Position numbers and translations under genes: made by a program. Positions 53,521 through 64,000 of a DNA stretch of 64,000 bases are shown piece by piece. The DNA is from Limnephilus marmoratus (Eukaryota; Arthropoda; Insecta; Trichoptera; Limnephilidae), in assembly GCA_917880885.1 (NCBI GenBank), contig OU862931.1, positions 17,092,736 through 17,156,735 of the forward strand. The letters are read 5' to 3'. The notes beneath the pieces were generated by a model. The model saw only the letters and a program-made list of their open reading frames with translations. It had not been told where the DNA came from and made no database searches. Numbering within the stretch: position 1 is the stretch's first letter; each line of letters begins with the position of its first letter.

Positions 53521-53595
53521 TGCAATTCACACGCGGTAGAAGTAAAACCTTCAGAACATTAAAGTAGACAAGTGGGGAGGCTACGAAGTACCGCA
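53521..53595 (-). repeat. Dispersed repeat family B, right part
   Basis: Reverse complement of the end seen at 8683-8723 and 45283-45320, then AAAGTAGACAAGTGGGGAGG. The MITE at 53321 interrupts it. Confidence 0.65.
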
Positions 53596-54009
53596 CAAAT
53601 AAAAATAATGGTAATAAAAACTTAATATTTGTATCTATAGCGCAGTTTTGTTTTATTTCACTTCAAGTGCGCTTAACTATAATAAACTTAAAAGTAATCC
53701 CATAGTGTTCCTTACGAGTCTCCATATTATTCATCATAACATTTTAGAAAACCTACGCAAGTTTGACGAAGTATTCCGTGGATAACTGAGTTTTTTTGTT
53801 AAAATTAGTGAAATAATAAAAATAATAAATTACAATCCCATTGCTTTGCTTAAATTTCAGCGTTTTTTATTGACTCATTGATAATTAAAAGTTATTCCTG
53901 TAGTGTCGTTATCATGATTTAAGTTAATACGATCGATAAATAAATAAATAAAAAAATAAAAATAAATTCTTGGTCTTGTCACTATTTGCTGACGGCTTGT
54001 TTCTGCCAT

Positions 54010-54090
54010 CAAATTTAAGTGTATATAAGTATGTGTATGTATATGTGTATATATATATATGTATGTATGTGTGCATGTACGTATATACAT
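54010..54090. repeat. (GTAT)n/(TA)n microsatellite
   Basis: Imperfect GTATGT and TATA units over about 80 bases. The frame read through it is an artefact. Confidence 0.85.
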
Positions 54091-55747
54091 ATGTGTATTA
54101 TGCTACCTTACTTATTTGTGTTTAATTTCCAGGCAACTTTGGCAATTCGTGAGTTATTGGAAACATTTCTACCAATTTTCTAATTTTTTTAAATAATTTT
54201 ACTTCAATATGTTTACACTTATTAGACCTCTTTTCAAAATAACTATCCTCCGTTGGTCACCATGATACATGTACTTATAAATAAATAAATAAAAAATAAA
54301 GAACATGAAAAATATTCAGAAACATATTTGAAGCTGATAAATCCAAGAGAAGGAAGTAGGTACTGAACTCAAACATAATTGAAAATAAAACAATAAGAGG
54401 AACGGCTGCGCACCCTATTTCATAAAAAAACTTAAATTTGGATTTGAGTTTGGTTTGGTATTTTGACTTCAAATTCCAATTTAAGTTTTCTATGAAAAAG
54501 GCCGGGCAGCAGCTCCTCTAACTCTAATATCGAAATACACGAAAAGTTTAAGAACTTAAAAATATAACTATAATTGGATAGTTGAGATATTTTCTTGGAT
54601 GATTTTTTTATTCAAAAGAAAGACGTACATTTCCCGTTTACGAATAACCTGAAAACATTTGAAAATCTCCTTCGAACACTAAGTGGAAAATGTTGCTAGT
54701 GACGTGATGGAGAACTTAGCCAGCCGAGGAATTGAACACAAACAGAGACGTGGGACCCGATGCTTTGCCAACTCCGCCACTAACGGGTTATATATATTAT
54801 ATATTTATACATTGTATATTTTACTTTACTTTGAAAAGATAATAAAATATACAAGGATCGGAAGCGTTATTGATTTATCTTGTTTCTTTGATCTTGTATT
54901 CAATTATAGAGAAGAATATAGAAACGGAAGCGAGAAGCTTTACAGGAAGTTTTAGTCCAGCACAAAGAATTCACAATGGCCGTTTATTAAACTCCGACTA
55001 ATTTCGCATACTTGCTTCGTGAGGTTCTCAAATACGTTTCCACGATTATTAAGAAATTTTGAAATTTTTGTAAAGGAAGAAAAAAATAATATAATATAAT
55101 AATATTAATATTTTTTAGAAAGAAATTCACTTTAGTTACTATAAAAGACATCAATTGCATCCGTGGCGATGGAAAATACTAAATTCAAAATTTCAACTGC
55201 GTAAAACGAAAATTTGGTTTCGTCGAATAAGATATCGGCCATTTATGATAATTTCTGTCATATATGTTGGTATTCCTGATATAATAACATAACGAAGGGC
55301 TATAAGAGACGTTATTAATATGTAATCAATGCATATTAGGCACCTAATCATCAGTTTAGCGGAAATCCTGAAATAAAATAAAATTAAATAAAGGTTTTCA
55401 GGCAAGTTTTTAAAACATATATATATTTTTTTACAATAAAATAATTGATAAAAATATATATATATATATATGTTTGACATTTCTATTTAACTGACTAATA
55501 GTAAATCAATAAATTTTCCTAAAAAAAATTATAACTTTCCAATATTCTGTAACTCGTAAAGGTGAAAAAAAGCAATCGATACAGTGGGACACGTGGGACA
55601 TAATCGACTTCAAAAATACCTCTAATAATAAGTTGGTATGGATATCAAACGTATTTATTTACAGTGCAGAGTTTTTGTACTTTTACGCATTTACAGACAA
55701 GTAGTTTTATCCTTGATGCATTTGAATGAAAATATGTTTTACACTTT
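54091..55747. other. No recognisable gene; possible decayed tRNA-like head
   Basis: On the minus strand 54785-54715 reads GTTAGTGGCGGAGTTGGCAAAG and GTGTTCAATTCCTCGGC, resembling A and B boxes of a tRNA or SINE head, with no good cloverleaf. A (TA)n run lies at about 55455-55471. The rest is AT-rich and featureless. Confidence 0.35.
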
Positions 55748-56636
55748 TGTTTTTTTTTTTTTTTTTAAATGTACAACAGATTTTTTATCCAATTACTGTA
55801 CAATTTTCTCATTTTGACAGTCTTAACACCTAGGAAGATGATTATTATACAAAAAAATCTTAAGGCTATCTAGTGTTTCCGATATTTCGTTCAACAGCAC
55901 CATTCCTCTTGTCATACTATGCTGTGCTAGAACATCTGTTCTGCCGTATGGTATTTTGAACAAGTCGTGTCGACGACTACGGCTAAAATTTTCAGGCACG
56001 TATAAGCCATAACATTCCAAGAGGAATGGGCTGTCAATACGATTATGGATTATGTTAAAACTAAGAATTGCAAGATTTGCATAACGTCTAGTTTCCAAGC
56101 TAAATCTATCTGTTGCCTCAAGTAATTCCATATGGTGCATGAATCTCGGGTACGTTCCATTCATCCGCATATAGACATACCTAAGGAACTTTTTCTGAAT
56201 TTGTTCTAGCATATTAATATATTTAGCTTGGTGCGGAGTCCACACACCACTAGCATACTCCAGCTTACTTCTTATGACTCCATCGAACATGGCTATCATT
56301 GCATTTGGGTCATCAAATTGCTTACATATTCTGATGATGAAACCCAGGAGTTTGTAGCACGCTGGAGTGAGCCGTGATATATGATCCGAGAATGTCAGTT
56401 TGGGATCAAAGACGATACCGAGATCTTTAAAGCTATTGACTCGGCATAATGTTGTCCCTTTAATGTTGTATTCAAAAACTATGGGCTTCTGGGAGCGGGT
56501 ATATGTCATAGTTACACATTTTTTTATATTGAATTCTAATTTGTTTTTTACTGACCATTCTGCAATAGCATCAAGGTCAGATTGCATTGTTATTCGGCGG
56601 TACATCGTCTCTGCACACCCCTTCGGAGACATCTCG
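55748..56636 (-). pseudogene. 5'-truncated poly(A) LINE, 269-codon open frame
   Basis: The minus-strand frame 56632-55823 is open for 269 codons. It begins after the catalytic YADD box and encodes SDLDAIAEWSVKNKLEFNIKKC, FKDLGIVFDPKLTFSDHI, FDGVIRSKLEYASGVWTPHQ and LEQIQKKFLRYVYMRMNGT. This is the thumb and C-terminal region of a Jockey/I-like LINE reverse transcriptase. The stop is followed by about 55 bases and a poly(A) tail (poly-T 55748-55767). The frame is unbroken, so the insertion is fairly recent. The methionine near 56632 is internal to the original ORF and not a real start. No clear target duplication was found. Confidence 0.85.
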
Positions 56637-57125
56637 CAATATTTTGTGTAAGTAGGTACACCGTGTTTTCCCTAAACCGACTGCATATCTATATATATAT
56701 TAATCAAAATATGCTTGCTTATATGTAATATAATATGTGAGATTTCTATTTATTGCTATATTAAGCGTAGGAATTGTTTGAACCTTTCAAAATACCTTCT
56801 GTCCACCTTAGCGAAAGTTTCTAGATTATTACAACTGTATGACAATACATCTGAAAAGTTTTTAATCATTACAAAAACTCTTACGAAACTGACAAAAATA
56901 TCAATATTTGAGAATGATATTTTGCAAACCATCGATTGTTGAATCAAAATTCAACTTTCAAATAAGCTCTTTAAATTAATTAATTTATTTGAAGTACTAA
57001 GTGAATAAGAAAGTACTGGTGTTAGGTTCCAAATTTGATTGATTGTTCTTATAATATACAAAAATAAATGTTTGCAATATATGAAAAATGAAAATTGGAA
57101 TAAAAAAATTGTAATAGGTGACACG
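56637..57125. other. No recognisable gene
   Basis: AT-rich flank upstream of the LINE. No motif or shared repeat. Confidence 0.45.
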
Positions 57126-57335
57126 CTAGCTGTTTGAAAACTGAATGTATTGGGATTGAATTTATGGAACGCGGGAGGGGGGTTGGCGGCAGCGGATGAG
57201 GGGAGAGGGAAGGCGGGGAAGGTGGGGGTGGAACGCATGAGAGGAAGGGGCGGCGGAAGGGACGACTGGGAAAGGACACGCAGGGAGAAACAATTTCCTT
57301 ATTAAGTGGCATTGCAAGGCTTGCCGGGAAATCGC
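57126..57335 (-). repeat. Dispersed repeat family H, copy 1
   Basis: On the minus strand AAATTGTTTCTCCCTGCGTG and TCCTTTCCCAGTCGTCCC are followed by a C-rich stretch and ACATTCAGTTTTCAAACAGC. It matches 58684-58975 on the plus strand. The purine/pyrimidine bias creates long but meaningless frames. Confidence 0.65.
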
Positions 57336-58001
57336 TAGCTATATATAAATATGTGCCAGGGGTCCAACTTTCGGGGGATCAACTATCATAAAACCAAAAT
57401 AACCAGTGTAATAAATATGTCATTAACTAAACTAGAGCTAAGACGAAAGACAAGCAGTCAAAGTTACTCATCAAACATGCCAACAGAATCTCTCATTAAA
57501 TTCAGAACTTGGCCATACTTGACCAAGAGATTGAACTAATAATAATATACCAGAATGGAAGCTAAGCAATGTAAAACGTACAACGACCGTCGAGTACTAT
57601 TTGAAGTAAGGCCTCCGCTCGGGTGAACCTGTTAGGATCAGATCGCATAGCGACGGGATATTCTAAACGCAGCCCTCTCTCCTCGAGATGTCTGGACCCG
57701 AGTGTCTGCTAAAGATTTCATAATATCCTTTGAGTGGGGCTCTCCAGCCTCCAGCATCGGAGGTTCTCCCGAGGACGCCGATATTATTAAGGTTCTTTGT
57801 TCGAGTTAAACAATGTAGCGGGACGCTCAAATATTTACAGTTCGCGGATGGTTGACATGATGCGCGATGTGATGCAGAAGAGTAAGTGGAAGGTTAAGCT
57901 CGAATGATTCGCCTTAAAGGAATATTGTGTATTTATTCAAGGCACCTGTGTCGAGTTTGCAGAGTTACACGTAAAATATAGTAATAATTCATACCAGTAA
58001 T
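57336..58001. other. No recognisable gene
   Basis: GC-richer at 57600-57790 with no motif. Could be part of an unrecognised LINE 3' region. Confidence 0.35.
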
Positions 58002-58170
58002 AAGATTTTGAAGTGAAAATTTCATTAGCACCGTTGTGATTCGAAACTCAATGAAAGGAAAAAGCGACACTAAAAAGAGACAAACATTTACATCTGAAGG
58101 ATTTAGCCTACGAGATAATGAGACCTTTTGAAAAATAATTCTTTTCTGGGCCTATATCATCTTTGGGAAT
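58002..58170 (+). repeat. Dispersed repeat family B, left part, joined to a family A scrap
   Basis: TTTTGAAGTGAAAATTTCATT through TTTAGCCTACGAGATAATGAG matches the left part of family B. It is followed at 58139-58170 by TTCTTTTCTGGGCCTATATCATCTTTGGG-like sequence, a scrap of the family A tail. Confidence 0.6.
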
Positions 58171-58659
58171 GAAAATGGTATGTAGATATTCATAAAATAT
58201 CTTACCTTCAAATTCAACAATAATTTCGAATGCACATTTAAAACTTTGCAACAAAGGCGAGCAATAGCTGATTTGACATTTATACACAAAATTTGAAATA
58301 ATAACATTGACTGTACTGAACTTCTTTTTCTTGTTAATTTTAACATACCCTTAAGACGTACTTTAATTACAAGACAAATGCAGCAAGTAATTCGCCAATC
58401 AATCGTGCTCTTCATATGTTCAATAATATTGATCTAAATTCTAACATCGACATTTTCTCCGATTCACCGCCTAAATTTAAAAAGACCATCATACAATGAC
58501 ATAATTTGTTCAAAGCACATAAATACATACATACATACTCATACACACCTTCCCACTACGCACATTATTTAATTACTTAATATACACTAAATAAGACACT
58601 ACAAAGAAACACATCATAGGTACCCACCATGAAATATACTTAATAATTATTGTAAACAA

Positions 58660-59150
58660 GCTGGTACCCGGCATGCTTTGCTATGCCATTTAATAAAGAA
58701 ATTTGTTTCTCCCTGCGTGTCCTTTCCCATTCCGCCTCCCCTTTCTCTCCCGCGCCCCCTTCCCCTCTCGCATTCCCACTCCGCCTCCCCACCTTCCCTC
58801 TCCATTTTCCCCCTTCCCCCGTCCCGCGAACCCCCCTCCCGAGTTCCCCTCTCCCATCCTAGGTTCCCCTCCCTGGTTCTTCTCCCTGGTTCCCCTCCCC
58901 CCTCTCCTACGAACCTCCTATCCAAGTTCAGTCCCAGTACATTCAGTTTTCAAACAGCTCGCGTGCCACCTATTGCAATGTTTTCATACAAATTTCATAG
59001 TGCCAGAGCTCACCAGCAGATTTATACAAACCTTGTCTTGACGAAAACAAACACAAAGAAAAAAGAATTATCCAATTTGGTGCAGTCGTTCGGAAGTTTT
59101 GCGCGTACATACATTTCGGAGATTCATTTTTATTTATATATATAGTTATA
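58660..59150 (+). mobile_element. Dispersed repeat family H with RTE-type 3' end
   Basis: GGTACCCGGCATGCTTTGC begins the unit. A C-rich block shared with 57126-57335 follows, then GGTGCAGTCGTTCGGAAG and CATTTCGGAGATTCATTTT, a tail typical of RTE-type LINEs or their SINEs. It ends in a TATA-rich tail that grades into the (GATA)n run at 59150-59200. Confidence 0.65.
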
Positions 59151-59201
59151 GATATATAGATATAGATATAGATAGATAGAAGATAGATAGATAGATTGTT
59201 T
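59145..59201. repeat. (GATA)n microsatellite
   Basis: TATAGATATAGATA followed by GATAGATAGA units; it continues the tail of the preceding element. Confidence 0.85.
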
Positions 59202-59261
59202 TCAACACTGTAAATAATGTACTGTTTGTTTCTGTTTATAAATAATAAAAAAAATAAAATG

Positions 59262-59564
59262 GGGGTGGATAGGAATCTAGGGGTCAGTGTGTCCAATCTA
59301 TCCTTCCCACAATGGTAAGGCGACGTTTCGAGAGAGTCGTGCTGGAGAGTTCAAGAGGTCTCCCTCAACTAGTATCTCCCGATCCTGCCTGCCACGCAGT
59401 TGATGGGCAGACACATCCGCCGCAGAGATCCGGAAAAACATCACCCCATGAACCCGGGCACCCTTCTAAGTCACCAAACATAGAAAACCACTTGGGGTGA
59501 CCTACGGAAGAGGTGTTGGTTATTCAATAAATAGTATCTACCCATACCCGCCTCCCAAATTAAA
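59262..59564 (-). mobile_element. SINE-like element family A, copy 4, 3'-truncated
   Basis: The 5' half (CCGCCTCCCAAATT end on the right, CACTTGGGGTGACC, CATGAACCCGGGCACCC) is present. It stops at GGGGGTGGATAGGAATC, so the LINE-like 3' tail is missing. Confidence 0.7.
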
Positions 59565-61020
59565 CAGGTAGGTATATTTAAAAAAAGACACCATGAAAGA
59601 GGTTCAACAACGCAGTTATATAATAACGTGGTGCAAGATTTTCCAGTATCTCTTCGAGATCAACTGTCATCTGTTATTCCGCCATCACAATGTAGATGGC
59701 AGAATAACAGTCAATCAGGCAATCATATAAATGATGATATTTAGCTTGTCTGTAAATTTAACGACGAAATTTGGAAATGTGCAAAACACGTTTTGGCCTT
59801 ATTTAACACAGGTTAACCTGTAGCAGTCTTCCTACTAATATAAAAATCACCTTCAATTCATTGTAATGCATTCTATATCTGTATTTTTACACAAAATCAA
59901 CAATCACAAATAAAATACACACCTTCACTTCACTTGTGCTTATGTCTAAGGAAAATTCAATTCAATCACCACGTAAAAAAGACTGACTCACTTCACGACT
60001 GACGAAGAACTTCAGAGTTCGTAACAGCGGTTAAACCTCACTTTATCTCGCCCTTCATTACGTATTTTTTCGTTCAGAAACTAAAAGGAAATTTCTTCAG
60101 TTCGTCACCGTCCAACCCGAAACACGCAGACTTGATAATAATAATTTAATTTAAAATATGCCCACCCAACCAAACCTAACCACCTAATAATATTCAAGGG
60201 AACCCGGCGAGGTGGTACGTGCCGTTCACGTAATAATAACTTTATTCCAACACGAAAATCCCTGTAATTATGAAAGAATTAACAGAACACCAAACCGTTT
60301 ATGAAACTTCAAAGCTTTATAAAGGACCGAGATTAAATTTGGAGGAAAATACTTTCACTGCGGATCGCACGAGAAACGAATACTGATAAATGGCAAAAAA
60401 AAAAGAAAATTGGTTCATTTGACAATGGATGAAAAAAAGCAGGTAATTGTCATCAAAGTAAATATCTTTTTTGTTCTCAATAGGATATTTACTGCCACAG
60501 GCATTCCACAATGATTTATATAAAGTATTTAAGATGAAGCCATGCGAAATAATGCAAAATCATACAAAATCCTGTGTTTTTTGTTTGAAAATTTGATGGC
60601 TTATAAATATATAGATGCTTCAATTAAATACCGCGAGAATAACACATTTTGGCCTAAGAAAAATACGAGATTTTTTTTATAAATCTTTGTTTTAACAAAT
60701 CCGGAAAAAATAAAGTACCAGGCCTATAAAAAATACTTTCAAGTGCCAAAATCTCCGACTAATGAATCCATTTTCGGATAAAACTTAATTACATAATGTG
60801 GCAAATTGAGTTCTTTAAAAAATAATCGGAAAACCTTTTAATATTTCTGCATGAATTTTACAAGAATTTTTAAATCTCTCCCAAAAAGAGGCGGGGATTC
60901 CGATGTAGAATTTTTCAAGGACTAGTGGATCACCTTATGATTAAACTGAACCTACATTATAATCTATATTCACAGATGGCGCCAATTTAATTATTTTACA
61001 CTTTTGCAAGATATGCTTTA
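59565..61020. other. No gene; one hairpin at 59671-59710
   Basis: CTGTTATTCCGCCATC pairs with GATGGCAGAATAACAG (one mismatch) around an 8-base loop. A CAAACCTAACC motif occurs near 60171. No other feature. Confidence 0.45.
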
Positions 61021-61027
61021 AAACATT

Positions 61028-61186
61028 AAGGTGAATTAATTGTTTGCGTCCGTACAAATGCAATATGAATATGAACAAATTGTTTTATCTATAAACAAAC
61101 CATAATCTTTCAATAAGACTAACTAAAGACTTGTTCATATTCATATTGGGTATTTACGGGTGCAAACAAACAATTCATCTTAAGAG
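61028..61186. repeat. Inverted repeat beside the TTAA element
   Basis: AATATGAATATGAACAA and TTGTTTGCGTCCGTA in the left arm (61032-61081) pair with TTGTTCATATTCATATT and TACGGGTGCAAACAAACAA in the right arm (61132-61175). It ends at the TTAA of the neighbouring element. Confidence 0.65.
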
Positions 61187-61932
61187 GGTATAACCAGAGA
61201 AAACCAGAAATATGTCATTTTTAAATCAGATTTAAACGTATAGTCGACTCTTTCCCACAAAAAATTATAAATTGATTTTGAAAGATTGTTCTTCTATCTA
61301 GGAAACGCATGTTTTAAATTTTGAGAAAAAATGTTTATTTTTAGTATGATAAGGTTATACCATAGGTCGCTGGCAGATTGGTTAAATTTTCAAAAAAGAT
61401 TTTGTGTTATACAACACGCATTTCAAATCATATAATCATGCAGTATAAATTCAAATCATACATATAAATCATGCAAAATAAATCAATATATTATCTGGGA
61501 AACGCATGTTTCAGAATTTTAATATTAGTTTAAATAAAATCATTAACAAATATATACGTACATGTGTTTCTTGAAGAAAATTGGTCCGTTTGTGTATTTA
61601 TTTGTGCACTTACAAACTGATATATTTTAGTTTTTTTTTACATTCTTATTTACCTTAGACATTATAGAAAAATGATAAATACTTATGATCAAAAAATAAT
61701 TACAAAAAGTACATCATTTTAATAGTTTTATATTCACGCCTTTCAGCATTTTTGGATGTAGGTATAAATTAAAGCAATTTTGGAATGAAATAAAATCGAT
61801 ATTGAGTTATAATTTTAAAAAGCTGGTACGGAGAATAATTAATCTTTCTCATTTGAACCGCCCTGTACGATCGTAAGAACAACTTTCGACGAAATGTGGA
61901 TTTTCGGCCGCTGGCTGGTTAAAAGCTCTTAA
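61180..61932 (+). mobile_element. TTAA-flanked element (piggyBac-like), copy 4
   Basis: TTAA at 61180-61183 and 61929-61932. TTAAGAGGGTATAACCAG and the complement of CTGGTTAAAAGCTCTTAA form the inverted ends. It aligns throughout with 41019-41738, with a short internal duplication (AAATCAT near 61425-61470). Confidence 0.8.
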
Positions 61933-62408
61933 TATTTTACAGCATAATTTGCAGAAAGGACTATTCTAAAGTAATTAAATTACCGCCATACATGGCAGAG
62001 CAAATTATGAATTATTTTATGTTTACCAAATGGGAAACGCAACGCTTGGGCGTGCTTTTCATAAAGTAGAAAACAATGAAAAACTGATAGTATTTTCATA
62101 GAAACTGGTTGTAATTAGAAAATCGGTTCGCTTCAGACCGTGTGCAACTATCTAGAGCATTAGTCTAGTTAAAAAATATTTCGAAAACAAAAATTTTAGA
62201 TCCCTTTGTTGAATTTTAGTGTGATGTTTTTCGAGCTGAAAATAGAAGAAATTTACGGCGATATTTCATCGGGCTCTAGACAGGGCTAAAACGATGCCAA
62301 AATATAAAGGTAAAGGAGACACAGCCATATTTACACGAGCAGTTATTCAAGGGAGTATCTACAGTAAATTCTCAATTAGAAAGTATTTTTTTATAATTTT
62401 ATGTTAAT
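61933..62408. other. No recognisable gene
   Basis: No motif or shared repeat. Confidence 0.45.
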
Positions 62409-62693
62409 TCATGTCATTTATGGTCCATTGGGTGAGGATTGGCCAGGTCTTAGCGGCGGATGCGTCTGCCCACCTACTGTGTGGAGGACCGGATTTGGAG
62501 AGACTGGTTGAGTGGGACCAACTTTTTACCCCACCAGCAGGAGTCTTTCGACCCTCTCACCCCTCATATTTTTCTTCCCAGATCTTACTCTCCCACATTT
62601 CCCTAAAAAAAACCCTCCACACAGGTTTCCAAAGATGGCATCGGCCCTTAGGGAAATTATTTTCTTCAGGGCCTATTATGTGAAGCTAATATA
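62409..62693 (+). mobile_element. SINE-like element family A, copy 5, internally deleted
   Basis: GTCTTAGCGGCGGATGCGTC, CTTTCGACCCTCTCACC and the tail GGGAAATTATTTTCTTCAGG are in the family order, but about 150 bases of the middle are missing relative to copy 3. Confidence 0.7.
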
Positions 62694-64000
62694 ATATTTA
62701 AAAAAATATTACAACATACCCCAATTCCAAAAAAACATCATAGCCACACAGGCACCGGACTGTTAGGATGCTTGTGTGCCATTCACATTAAAAATACACA
62801 CAAATATTATTTTAAAAAACCAAACCGTACACTTAAAATTCCCGAAAATACAAATAAATTCACAGCACGCCTTTGCAGGTAAAGGTCATAGAGAAATACG
62901 CGACACAACACCTGACTGCGACTGATAGTAAAAGCTCTGTGCAGTATATTCCAGAGTTTTATCTGCTCCAACCATTGCCCCTGTTCGAGAGTTTACAGGT
63001 CGTAATAATATTTTAACAAATACAAGTATATGTATATCAATTTTCATTAATGTGTTTTCATTTTGCTATTCAAGGAGCATAATTTGATTTAGGCATGTAT
63101 TTTGATAACGTATTGTATTATTAATAGCCTACTTATAAATACCAGCAACATTATATTTTATTGTCTATCAATATAATTGCAACAAGCTGTCAAAAACTTT
63201 AAACTATTGCAAGTCATTTCTTCACTCTCTTCCGTCATATGACTCATGATTAAGTGAAAATTAATTGATATTTAATCTACCAGAATGTATCGACAATGCA
63301 ATGAGAAAAAATGCAGTGGTGTTATGACTGATTAATTAAACAATTCATCAACAACAAAATCTCTTTTAATTTTTTTTAACTCCATAAATCAAAAATAGGT
63401 GTAATAAAGTGCCGGTAAGTATTTTGTAACGAGTTGAACATCGTTCCCCGGATTCCCGTTACCACCAAATATATCGATCAACAGGGGCACATCTTGGGTA
63501 CATCACTACGTCAGTCTTGACAGCTGGCCGAGAAACTTCTTTCCGTGCTTCAGTTGGAAAACGGCAGGATTCGAGATCGGAGGTCGACATGCATCATACC
63601 AACAACAGATGAACTATGGCGGACCAGAAACACGTAACGAAATTAAATCACCATTACACTTATTATAACTAGATTATTTTATATTTTGGTTTACCAAATA
63701 ACTTCATTTTAATACTTTGTCATGATAAATGACGTAGCGCCCAACCCAACCTCTTATTAACCTATTTAAATATCGATCTGTGGTAATTTGACGTTGAGCC
63801 ATTTTTTGTATATAAATTAACTTCTTCGAGTTTTCCCAAATAAAAATAGGCGGGCGGTGTTAGCGGAAATATCAACCTAATCGCCATCTTTGTTCGAATG
63901 TTACACGTCGAAATTTTAACGTGTTTATTATAAATTAAAAGGTAGATTGAGTGAATATAAATTAGAAATTTACCCTATTCTAGACATATTTCCTATAAAC
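62694..64000. other. No recognisable gene
   Basis: A GC-richer patch at 63440-63640 has no clear frame on either strand. The final 300 bases include CCCAACCCAACCTC and a TATATAAAT run at 63810, not followed by a gene inside the window. Confidence 0.4.

Noticed and set aside
53875..54090. Minus-strand frame with Thr/His/Tyr repeats
   Set aside because: It is the translation of a GTAT/TA microsatellite.
58678..59145. Proline-rich open frames of 112-155 codons
   Set aside because: They arise from a strand-biased C-rich repeat that also occurs at 57.1-57.3 kb, and the frames are not preserved between copies.
1..64000. CRISPR arrays, bacterial operons or phage genes
   Set aside because: The window is eukaryotic by its retroelements and SINEs; no regularly spaced repeats were seen.

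Overview
The window reads as intergenic, repeat-saturated nuclear DNA of an insect, most likely a moth or butterfly (Lepidoptera). It is AT-rich and carries many eukaryotic transposon types: several LINE clades, tRNA-derived SINEs, Penelope-like elements (PLEs), and PIF/Harbinger, piggyBac-like and tyrosine-recombinase elements. Several dispersed repeats match ones I remember from moth and butterfly genomes: the 16.2-16.7 kb unit ending in a GAAGTCG motif, the RTE-type tails near 12.6 and 59.1 kb, and the frequent TAGGTAC motifs. The order-level call rests on memory and is not proven. I found no convincing intact host gene, no rRNA and no complete tRNA gene.

Layout. 0-1 kb: a collapsed tyrosine-recombinase (Crypton-like) element beside an inverted repeat. 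1.6-6.8 kb: fragments of four LINEs, one a clean RTE insertion with a 20-bp target duplication, plus SINE copies. 7.7-12.3 kb: nested SINE, MITE and TIR insertions and a hammerhead-ribozyme foldback. 14-20.5 kb: two hammerhead loci, a Harbinger deletion derivative, an 866-bp TIR element and two copies of a palindromic repeat. 21.7-26.4 kb: a TTAA element, a PLE 3' end (GIY-YIG endonuclease plus hammerhead), a head-to-head SINE and a decayed hammerhead foldback. 26.4-28.6 kb: two LINE 3' ends, one carrying a PIF MITE. 31.8-34.7 kb: a tandem SINE pair and a PLE terminal repeat. 36.8-39.9 kb: a young R1-clade LINE with an intact 607-codon reverse-transcriptase ORF. 40-43.4 kb: TTAA elements, SINE, PLE and LINE fragments. 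47.8-53.6 kb: TIR elements, including two in opposite orientation, and a LINE split by a piggyBac-like MITE. 55.7-56.6 kb: a poly(A)-tailed LINE. 57-64 kb: scattered repeat fragments.

The most notable feature is a set of hammerhead self-cleaving ribozyme motifs tied to PLE terminal repeats. They include a 238-bp insertion made of two head-to-head repeats, with a complete ribozyme core on each strand. More broadly the window is unusually rich in inverted duplications. Another theme is a SINE-like family that shares its 3' tail with the LINE that probably mobilised it. Because the insertions are nested, their relative ages can be read: one LINE family is present three times and each copy is split by a different later element.
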